Assembly (NCBI GenBank): GCA_947175285.1 | Contig: CAMWMM010000055.1 | Location: 1 to 15,218 of the forward strand | Length of the DNA: 15,218 bases | Reading direction: 5' to 3' | From: an uncultured Lachnospiraceae bacterium | Lineage (GTDB): Bacteria > Bacillota_A > Clostridia > Lachnospirales > Lachnospiraceae | Part shown: positions 5,694-12,074 of the stretch, in pieces | How the letters are laid out: each line of letters begins with the position of its first letter | How positions within the stretch are numbered: the first letter of the stretch is position 1 | Translations under genes and position numbers: made by a program | Notes under the pieces: model-generated | The model's database searches: none | What the model saw: only the letters and a program-made list of their open reading frames with translations | What the model was told of the DNA's origin: nothing

Positions 5694-6563
5694 ATGAATT
5701 ATCAGTGGTATCCTGGTCATATGATGAAAGCAAAGCGTATGATGCAGGAAAATATCAAGTTAATTGATTTAGTCATAGAGCTGGTGGATGCCAGGATTCC
5801 GTTAAGCAGCCGTAACCCGGATATTGATGAACTTGGAAAAAACAAGGCAAGACTGATTTTATTAAATAAATCGGATTTGGCGGATGATAAATGCAATAAA
5901 GAGTGGATAGCATATTTTAAGGAAAAAGGGTTTTACATACTGGAGATAAATGCAAAGACCGGAGCAGGACTGAAAGGAATGCAGGCGGTTGTCAGGGAAG
6001 CATGTCATGAAAAAATAGAAAGAGACCGGAAAAGAGGAATTGTAAACAGACCGGTACGCGCGATTGTGGCAGGTATTCCGAATGTGGGAAAATCAACATT
6101 TATCAACGCCGTTGCAGGAAAGGCGTGTACGAAAACAGGCAATAAGCCGGGCGTCACAAAAGGCAAGCAATGGATTCGTCTGAATAAAGATATTGAACTG
6201 CTAGACACACCGGGTATTTTGTGGCCTAAGTTTGACAATCAGGATGTGGGAAGAAATCTTGCTTTTATCGGTTCAATGAACGATGAAATTTTGCAGATGA
6301 CAGAACTTGCAATGGACTTGATAGCCTATTTGATGATACACTATAAAAAAGAACTGATGGAACGTTATCAGTTTACGGAAGAAAATTATACGCCGCTTCA
6401 GGTTTTGGAACATATATGCGAGAACAGAAAGTGTTATAAAAAAGGTGCGGAGCCTGATTATGAAAAAGGCGCGTTAGTGCTGTTTGATGATTTCAGAAGC
6501 GGAAAGATTGGAAGAATTACTCTGGAAAGACCTGATGAAATGGCAGGAGAGGAACAGAATTGA
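5694..6563 (+). CDS. rbgA: Ribosome biogenesis GTPase RbgA (YlqF)
   Basis: RbgA is a circularly permuted GTPase needed for a late step of 50S assembly (uL16 incorporation). In its 289 residues the order of motifs is permuted as expected: NKSD (G4) at 58-61, then GIPNVGKST (G1) at 127-135, T155 in KPGVTKG (G2) and DTPG (G3) at 171-174. The N terminus MNYQWYPGHMMKAKR is diagnostic. The C-terminal helical domain runs from about 190. It is inserted between two signal peptidase genes. CAAGG at 5681-5685 is 8 bases before the ATG. Confidence 0.96.
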   Translation: MNYQWYPGHMMKAKRMMQENIKLIDLVIELVDARIPLSSRNPDIDELGKNKARLILLNKSDLADDKCNKEWIAYFKEKGFYILEINAKTGAGLKGMQAVVREACHEKIERDRKRGIVNRPVRAIVAGIPNVGKSTFINAVAGKACTKTGNKPGVTKGKQWIRLNKDIELLDTPGILWPKFDNQDVGRNLAFIGSMNDEILQMTELAMDLIAYLMIHYKKELMERYQFTEENYTPLQVLEHICENRKCYKKGAEPDYEKGALVLFDDFRSGKIGRITLERPDEMAGEEQN

Positions 6564-6577
6564 GGTTATAGGGCGCG

Positions 6578-7117
6578 ATGAAAAAAGTATTACGGGAAAT
6601 ATTAAGTACCAGTTTATATCTTCTGGTTGTGTTATGTATCACATATCTTGTTATTCATTTTGTTGGGCAGAGAACACAGGTGAGCGGAAGTTCCATGGAG
6701 CCGAAATTAAGCAATAACGATAATTTGATTGTTGATAAAATCACATATCGTTTTAAAGACCCGGAACGCTATGACATTATCGTATTTCCTTTTGAATATG
6801 AGGATAATACCTACTATATCAAACGTATTATCGGTCTGCCCGGTGAAACCGTTTATATTGACAAAGAGGGAAATATTTATATTGATGGTGAGGTTTTGGA
6901 GGAGGCTTACGGCAGGGAAGTGATTAGAGAACCCGGCAGGGCATATGAGCCGATTACGCTTGGCGATGATGAATACTTTGTGATGGGGGATAACAGGAAT
7001 AACAGTACGGACAGCAGGGACCCGTCTGTCGGCAATATCAAAAAGGATCGTATTATCGGCAGGGCATGGCTTAGAATATGGCCGTTTAATAAATTCGGAT
7101 TTATTAAACATAGATAA
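6578..7117 (+). CDS. lepB: Type I signal peptidase (second copy)
   Basis: This second S26 signal peptidase has 179 residues, with a short basic N terminus and a membrane segment at about 11-29. Catalytic residues are S39 in SGSSMEPKL and K82 in YYIKRIIGLPGE; box E GDNRNNSTDSR is at 137-147. All key residues are intact, so it should be active. It differs from the first copy throughout (for example, a longer acidic segment at about 106-130) and is not a recent duplicate. Its start lies 14 bases after rbgA, with only a weak ribosome binding site (GAGG at 6562-6565, or TAGGG nearer). Confidence 0.94.
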   Translation: MKKVLREILSTSLYLLVVLCITYLVIHFVGQRTQVSGSSMEPKLSNNDNLIVDKITYRFKDPERYDIIVFPFEYEDNTYYIKRIIGLPGETVYIDKEGNIYIDGEVLEEAYGREVIREPGRAYEPITLGDDEYFVMGDNRNNSTDSRDPSVGNIKKDRIIGRAWLRIWPFNKFGFIKHR

Positions 7118-7144
7118 GAATGTGAAAAATAAACTTTCGCATTC
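7118..7144 (+). other. Hairpin between lepB and rnhB, without T tract
   Basis: 10 bp pair (7118-7127 with 7135-7144, one G-T pair) around a 7-base loop, starting right after the lepB stop codon. The following bases are TGAGGGGAAGG, the rnhB ribosome binding site, so termination is unlikely. Folding this close to the binding site could affect rnhB translation or protect the upstream mRNA end after cleavage. Confidence 0.65.
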
Positions 7145-7161
7145 TGAGGGGAAGGTAATAT

Positions 7162-7935
7162 ATGGCGGAATCGATAAAAGAGATTAAACTGAAATTACAG
7201 GCAGCCGATGTAAGCGAGCTGCCTGCGTTATTTTCTGTCTATGAGCAGGATGAGAGAAGCGGCATCATACGGGAAGTTGAAAAGGCGAAAAAGAGACTTT
7301 TGGCTTATGAAAAAGAAATAGAGCGCACGGAAAAACTGAAATACTACGAGAAAAAATACGACTCCTATGCTTATATATGCGGAATTGACGAGGTCGGAAG
7401 AGGACCGCTTGCCGGACCTGTTGTGGCGGGAGCAGTTATTTTGCCGAAAAATTGTGACATTTTATATATCAATGATTCTAAGAAACTATCCGAAAAAAAA
7501 AGAGAGGAACTCTATGATATTATTATGGAGAAAGCCGTAGCGGTAGGTATCGGATACCGTGCACCGGAGCGGATTGACGAAATCAATATTCTGCAGGCAA
7601 CTTATGAAGCAATGCAGGAAGCGGTTTCCAAACTTTCTGTGGAACCGGATATTCTGTTGAATGACGCCGTTACCATACCGGAACTGCCGATGAAACAGGT
7701 TCCGATTATTAAGGGAGATGCCAAAAGCATTTCCATCGGTGCGGCAAGCATTGTGGCAAAAGTGACAAGAGACCGTCTTATGGTGGAATATGACAGCATT
7801 TTTCCCGAATATGGCTTTGCATCCAATAAAGGATACGGCGCACAGGCACATATTGAGGCATTGAAAAAATACGGTCCGTGTCCGATTCATAGACGCTCCT
7901 TTATTACGCATTTCGTAAACGAAGCGGAGGAATAA
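7162..7935 (+). CDS. rnhB: Ribonuclease HII
   Basis: RNase HII cleaves RNA in RNA-DNA hybrids, including single ribonucleotides embedded in DNA. The protein has 257 residues. An N-terminal helical extension of about 70 residues, usual in Firmicutes, precedes the catalytic domain. The active-site carboxylates are D76 and E77 in GIDEVGRGPLAGP, D168 in LLNDAVTIP, and D204 in KVTRDRL. The GRG motif that recognises the ribonucleotide junction is present (79-81). NDSKKLS (104-110) and SNKGYGAQAH (221-230) are also conserved. GAGGGGAAGG ends 7 bases before the ATG. Confidence 0.97.
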   Translation: MAESIKEIKLKLQAADVSELPALFSVYEQDERSGIIREVEKAKKRLLAYEKEIERTEKLKYYEKKYDSYAYICGIDEVGRGPLAGPVVAGAVILPKNCDILYINDSKKLSEKKREELYDIIMEKAVAVGIGYRAPERIDEINILQATYEAMQEAVSKLSVEPDILLNDAVTIPELPMKQVPIIKGDAKSISIGAASIVAKVTRDRLMVEYDSIFPEYGFASNKGYGAQAHIEALKKYGPCPIHRRSFITHFVNEAEE

Positions 7936-7937
7936 CA

Positions 7938-9686
7938 TTGAATTTTTTTAGAATTTTTAACCCGAAATCTGCACCTGTAAATGCAAAGCAATCGAATACA
8001 GCCAAAACAAGCTCCGGTACGCTTACAGCAGGAGAAAGAAACTACCGGATTATGAATGAACTGAAAAGTCTTACACCGGGGCAGACCGTTCAGGGGGAAG
8101 TGGTCGGCAAAAGCGGCAATACGGTACAGGTTGCCCTTGACCCTGATACTGTTTTGACTGCAAGACTGGAAAGAGATTTGAATATTGCTTTAGGGCAGAG
8201 CATGAGTTTTGAGGTAAAGACAAACAACGGTTCTTTACTTTCTTTAATGCCGCTTTATTCCAATATGGCGAATGAAGCCACTATCATGAAAGCGTTAGCG
8301 GCGGCAGGACTGCCGGAAACTGCGGATAATATCAAAATGGTATCGGATATGATGGAAGAAGGATTATCTGTTGATAAAGATTCGATTGCCTATGTCAACA
8401 GACAGTTAGCGGATTTCCCGAAGGCGGACGCAAACTCCATTATGCAGATGATTCGTTTAGGACTGCCAATCAATGAAATCAATATAGAGCAGTTTGAGTT
8501 ATACAAAAATTATAACCATCAGATTTTACAGACTACGGAGCAGATTGCGAAAGAACTTCCGCAGGTATTTCAGGAATTAATTGCAGAGGGAAAAGATGCG
8601 GAAGCGCTTTCTTTCTATGAGCAGATTATAAAAACGTTTGTCGGAGAAGATGCGGAGGGCAGTATAGACGCCGCTTTAGCCGGTGTGGCAGAAGAGACTG
8701 ATGTGATGCAGGAGCTGGCGCAGGAACCGGGAGTTTTACAGGAGGCGGTAACTGCGAAAGAACCGGGAATTCCACAGGAAACAACGCAGCCGTCTCAGGC
8801 AGATGTACCGGGAAAAGCTGAAGAGGGAAATATACGGGATGCTGTACGGCAGGATAGCGAGGCGGTTTCCGGGAAGACATGGCAGGATTTGAGTAAAATG
8901 CTGCAAAACCTGGGAACGGATGCGGAAACCGCAAAACAGATAGGAAACGGAGCGTTTTCACCGAAAACGGTACTGAGCCATATCGGGGAACTTATTTCGC
9001 GAAATTCTCATCTGATAAGGGAGGATTTTCAGGATTCATTAAAGGAACTGTTAGGCAGTAAGGCGTTTCGGAATTTATTGCAGTCACAGATGAAAAATGA
9101 CTGGTCGTTAAAACCGGAAGACGTTGCACAAAAAGAGAATGTAGAGCGTCTCTATGAAAGAATCAGAGAACAAAGCGCGAAAATGAACGAAGCGTTTCAG
9201 ATGGTTGAAAAAGGGGATTCCGCCGGAGCAAAGAGTGTTCAGAATCTGCAGAACAATGTGGATTTTATAAACCAGTTAAACCATCTTTTCACCTATGTGC
9301 AGCTACCGCTTAAAATGGCGGGAAATCAGGCGCATGGAGATTTATATGTTTATACGAATAAGAAAAGTCTGGCAAATAAAGACGGCAATGTAAGCGCCCT
9401 GCTGCATCTGGATATGGAGCATTTGGGACCTTTAGACGTCTATGTTGCCATGCAGACGAGCCAGAATAAAGTTACGACTAATTTTACCGTAAAAGATGAA
9501 GCCGCACTTGATTTGATTGCCAAGAATATCCATATTCTGAATGAACATCTGGAGAAACGCGGCTATTCCATGAATGCGAATTTTCAGTTAAAAGAGGATG
9601 GTCCAACGAATATTATGCAGGAAATCCTTGAACAAAATAAGAATATTTCGGCACTCAGCATGACGTCATTTGATATGCGCGCATAA
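7938..9686 (+). CDS. FliK-like hook-length-control domain protein, YlqG position (function unknown)
   Basis: This is a 582-residue protein starting with TTG, chosen because GCGGAGG (7924-7930) lies 7 bases upstream and the gene begins two bases after rnhB. Residues about 45-115 are rich in beta strand (LTPGQTVQGEVVGKSGNTVQV), possibly an OB-like domain. Residues about 115-225 are helical. Residues about 235-310 are a Glu/Gln/Pro-rich linker with EPGVLQE and EPGIPQE echoes. Residues about 453-545 resemble the FliK C-terminal (Flg_hook) domain: QLPLKMAG...GDLYVY, LLHLDMEHLGPLDVYVAM, then TVKDEAALDLIAKNIHILNEHLEKRG. B. subtilis has ylqG-ylqH in this same place after rnhB. No signal peptide or membrane segment is seen. 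What it does outside flagellar assembly is unknown. Confidence 0.7.
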   Translation: MNFFRIFNPKSAPVNAKQSNTAKTSSGTLTAGERNYRIMNELKSLTPGQTVQGEVVGKSGNTVQVALDPDTVLTARLERDLNIALGQSMSFEVKTNNGSLLSLMPLYSNMANEATIMKALAAAGLPETADNIKMVSDMMEEGLSVDKDSIAYVNRQLADFPKADANSIMQMIRLGLPINEINIEQFELYKNYNHQILQTTEQIAKELPQVFQELIAEGKDAEALSFYEQIIKTFVGEDAEGSIDAALAGVAEETDVMQELAQEPGVLQEAVTAKEPGIPQETTQPSQADVPGKAEEGNIRDAVRQDSEAVSGKTWQDLSKMLQNLGTDAETAKQIGNGAFSPKTVLSHIGELISRNSHLIREDFQDSLKELLGSKAFRNLLQSQMKNDWSLKPEDVAQKENVERLYERIREQSAKMNEAFQMVEKGDSAGAKSVQNLQNNVDFINQLNHLFTYVQLPLKMAGNQAHGDLYVYTNKKSLANKDGNVSALLHLDMEHLGPLDVYVAMQTSQNKVTTNFTVKDEAALDLIAKNIHILNEHLEKRGYSMNANFQLKEDGPTNIMQEILEQNKNISALSMTSFDMRA

Positions 9687-9701
9687 CTTTAGGGGGTTTT
9701 T

Positions 9702-9989
9702 ATGGCAAAAGAAACAGAAAAAAAAGTAAAACAGGCGATTGCGCTGGAGTATGATCCGGAGAACGAAGCGCCTACAGTCATTGCATCAGGAAAAGGCGCT
9801 TTGGCGGAGAGAATTATAGAAATAGCAAAAGATGCTGATGTACCGGTGCACCGTGACGATAAACTGGCGGATACGTTATCCAGACTCGATATCGGGGAAA
9901 TGATTCCGCCGGAATTATATGAGGTCGTAGCGGAAATACTTGTCTTTGTAGATGCAATGGATAAGATTAGGGCAAAACTGGGTAAATGA
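9702..9989 (+). CDS. ylqH: FlhB C-terminal-domain-like protein (YlqH/FlhX type)
   Basis: This 95-residue protein matches only the cytoplasmic C-terminal part of the flagellar and type III export switch FlhB: AIALEYDPENEAPTVIASGKG, LAERIIEIAKDADVPVHRDDKLADTL, IGEMIPPELYEVVAEIL. The autocleavage motif NPTH of FlhB is absent; the aligned positions read KKVK. So it looks like an already 'cut' FlhB-CC fragment with a new N terminus and no membrane part. Similar stand-alone proteins are known (YlqH in B. subtilis, FlhX in epsilonproteobacteria). AGGGGG at 9691-9696 lies 5 bases before ATG. Its stop overlaps yraN by four bases. The FliK-like neighbour suggests that the two proteins interact, which is inference. 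Confidence 0.88.
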   Translation: MAKETEKKVKQAIALEYDPENEAPTVIASGKGALAERIIEIAKDADVPVHRDDKLADTLSRLDIGEMIPPELYEVVAEILVFVDAMDKIRAKLGK

Positions 9990-10345
9990 TGAATACAAGA
10001 AAACTTGGTACAAGGAAAGAGGAAGCTGCCTGTGAATATCTGGAACAAAACGGTGTACGGATTGCAGAACACAATTTCCGCTGCAGGCAGGGAGAAATTG
10101 ATATCATTGGCTATGACGGGGAGTATCTTGTCTTTTTTGAAGTCAAATACAGAGGCAGCGATGCAAAAGGCAGTGCTTCGCAGGCGGTAGGCATAAGAAA
10201 ACAGCAAAAAATATGCAGCGTATCGGATTATTACAGGATGATACACGGATGTCCGGATGATACACCGATACGTTTTGATGTAATCGCGATTGATAATGAT
10301 AAAATAGAATGGATTCAAAATGCATTTCCCTATTACTGTAGGTGA
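9986..10345 (+). CDS. yraN: YraN family (UPF0102) PD-(D/E)XK nuclease-like protein
   Basis: This 119-residue protein belongs to the UPF0102/YraN family, related in fold to Holliday junction resolvases and restriction-type nucleases. The signature is complete: LGTRKEEAACEYLEQNG, then RCRQGEIDII with the catalytic acidic residues, and VFFEVKYR with the E-x-K pair. The C terminus IRFDVIAID is also typical. ATGA at 9986-9989 overlaps the ylqH stop, so translation is probably coupled. The cellular role of the family is not settled; a DNA repair or recombination role is often supposed. Confidence 0.93.
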   Translation: MMNTRKLGTRKEEAACEYLEQNGVRIAEHNFRCRQGEIDIIGYDGEYLVFFEVKYRGSDAKGSASQAVGIRKQQKICSVSDYYRMIHGCPDDTPIRFDVIAIDNDKIEWIQNAFPYYCR

Positions 10346-10376
10346 AACGCATGGTTATAAGAAAGGGGCGGTGTGA

Positions 10377-11246
10377 ATGGTAACGGTCAAAAGAAAGACC
10401 GGAAAGGCAGAAGTAAAACAGAATCAGAGCGGGGATTTAGAATACTTAACGTTTCCGATGTTAGAAGAAACGGGGATGGTAAGACACCTATTCTCCACCA
10501 GATTAGGCGGCGTGAGTAAAGGTATTTTCTCTTCGATGAATTTAAGTTATACAAGAGGGGATGAAAAAGAGGCAGTAGACGAAAATTACCGCAGAATTGC
10601 CGATGTGCTCGGATGTGAAATGTCTGATATTGTCTGTTCCGACCAGACGCATACAACTAACATCAGAGTGGTGAAGGAAAGCGATAAGGGAAAGGGCATT
10701 TTATTCCCGAAAGACTATACCGATGTAGACGGCTTAATTACCAACATACCGGGAATTGTGCTTGCTACTTTTTATGCGGATTGTGTACCGCTTTTTTTTA
10801 TTGATACGAGAAACCGCGCGATTGGCTTATCCCATTCCGGCTGGCGCGGTACGGCAGGACGTATGGGAGCGCGCACGATAGAAGCGATGGGAAAAGAATA
10901 CGGCACAAGACCGGAGGACATTACGGCGGCAATCGGACCTTCTATCTGTCAGGACTGCTATGAAGTCAGCGCGGACGTAGCAGAAGTTTTTCAGAAAGAA
11001 TTTCAGGAAGACGTGCAGGGTGCGGAGCAACGTCTGACTAATAAGATTCTTATAAGTAAGGGAAACGGCAAATATCAACTGGATTTATGGGAAGCAAACC
11101 GGATTGTACTGACACAGGCTGGAGTTTCGCCTGAAAAGATACAGGTAACGGATATCTGTACCTGCTGTAATCCGGAGTATCTGTTTTCCCACAGGGCAAG
11201 TAACGGAAAACGCGGGAACCTTGGTGCGTTTTTGGGATTACTGTAA
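10377..11246 (+). CDS. pgeF: Peptidoglycan editing factor / multicopper-oxidase-like purine nucleoside phosphorylase family (PgeF, YfiH, YlmD)
   Basis: A 289-residue member of the YfiH/LACC1 family. Members have been reported to act on purine nucleosides (adenosine deaminase and phosphorylase activities) and, in E. coli, to keep wrong amino acids out of peptidoglycan precursors. Conserved metal-site residues are present: H92 in SDQTHTTN, C136 in FYADCVPLFF and H153 in GLSHSGWRGTA. FSTRLGGVSKGIFSSMNLS (39-57) is the N-terminal signature, and CCNPEYLFSHRASNGKRGN closes the domain. AAAGGGG at 10362-10368 lies 8 bases before the ATG. It starts 31 bases after yraN; no terminator is visible between it and the response regulator. 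Confidence 0.93.
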   Translation: MVTVKRKTGKAEVKQNQSGDLEYLTFPMLEETGMVRHLFSTRLGGVSKGIFSSMNLSYTRGDEKEAVDENYRRIADVLGCEMSDIVCSDQTHTTNIRVVKESDKGKGILFPKDYTDVDGLITNIPGIVLATFYADCVPLFFIDTRNRAIGLSHSGWRGTAGRMGARTIEAMGKEYGTRPEDITAAIGPSICQDCYEVSADVAEVFQKEFQEDVQGAEQRLTNKILISKGNGKYQLDLWEANRIVLTQAGVSPEKIQVTDICTCCNPEYLFSHRASNGKRGNLGAFLGLL

Positions 11247-11348
11247 CTATATTAAGAAAAACTTAAAAAATTTCCTACCTATTCCTTTCACATTTTATGG
11301 TTCAATAAACTAAGACAGAAGTCGGCAGACGAAAGAGAGGTGAAGCAG

Positions 11349-12044
11349 ATGGCTAATATTCTTGTATGTGACGATGATAAAGAGATTGTAGACGCAATAG
11401 AGATTTATATGCTGCAGGAGGGGTATCAGGTTTTTAAGGCATATGACGGAGAGCAGGCGATTAAGGTGTTAAAAGAGGAAAACATTCACCTGTTGATTAT
11501 TGATGTGATGATGCCAAAGCTTGACGGCATCCGCGCTACTTTAAAAATCAGGGAGTATTCGAGCATTCCCATTATTATTCTTTCTGCAAAGTCAGAGGAC
11601 AGTGATAAAATTCTCGGCTTGAATATCGGCGCGGATGATTATGTGACAAAACCGTTTAATCCGTTAGAGCTTGTTGCGAGAGTAAAATCAAATTTAAGAC
11701 GATATACGATGCTTGGAAATCTCAATGTGGAGAATAATGCACTTTTTCAGGTGGGCGGTCTTGTCATTGATGATGATACGAAAGAAGTCACAGTAGACGG
11801 CGAGAGCGTAAAGCTGACGCCGATTGAATATAATATTCTGCTTTTACTTGTCAAAAACTGTGGCAGAGTATTTTCTATCGACCAGATTTATGAAAGTATC
11901 TGGAACGAAGAAGCGATTGGAGCAGACAATACCGTTGCCGTACATATCAGGCACATCAGGGAGAAAATCGAAATTAATCCGAAAGAGCCGCGCTATTTGA
12001 AAGTAGTATGGGGCGTAGGCTACAAGATTGAGAAGCAGGACTAG
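11349..12044 (+). CDS. OmpR/PhoB-type response regulator
   Basis: A 231-residue two-component regulator. The receiver domain (about 3-115) has the acidic cluster DDD at 8-10, the phosphoacceptor D52 in LLIIDVMMPKLDG and the conserved K101 in YVTKPFNP. The winged-helix DNA-binding domain (about 133-228) contains VKLTPIEYNILLLLVKN, VFSIDQIYESIW and AVHIRHIREKIE...YLKVVWGVGYKI. AGAGAGG (11334-11340) is 8 bases before ATG 11349; the in-frame GTG at 11340 overlaps that site, so it was not used. The 102-base gap after pgeF holds AT-rich sequence but no promoter I can call with confidence. The cognate kinase follows 30 bases later. VanR-like regulators are close in style. Confidence 0.95.
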   Translation: MANILVCDDDKEIVDAIEIYMLQEGYQVFKAYDGEQAIKVLKEENIHLLIIDVMMPKLDGIRATLKIREYSSIPIIILSAKSEDSDKILGLNIGADDYVTKPFNPLELVARVKSNLRRYTMLGNLNVENNALFQVGGLVIDDDTKEVTVDGESVKLTPIEYNILLLLVKNCGRVFSIDQIYESIWNEEAIGADNTVAVHIRHIREKIEINPKEPRYLKVVWGVGYKIEKQD

Positions 12045-12074
12045 GGAAAAAGAACAGGTTGTGGGAGGATGAAG

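Noticed and set aside
9689..10318. 209-residue minus-strand open frame opposite ylqH and yraN
   Set aside because: Antisense shadow; both + strand genes have family signatures, ribosome binding sites and coupled overlap.
11247..11348. Promoter for the two-component system in the gap after pgeF
   Set aside because: The stretch is AT-rich, but no -35/-10 pair with 16-18 base spacing is convincing (best is TTTCCT-16-TTTTAT), so none is annotated.
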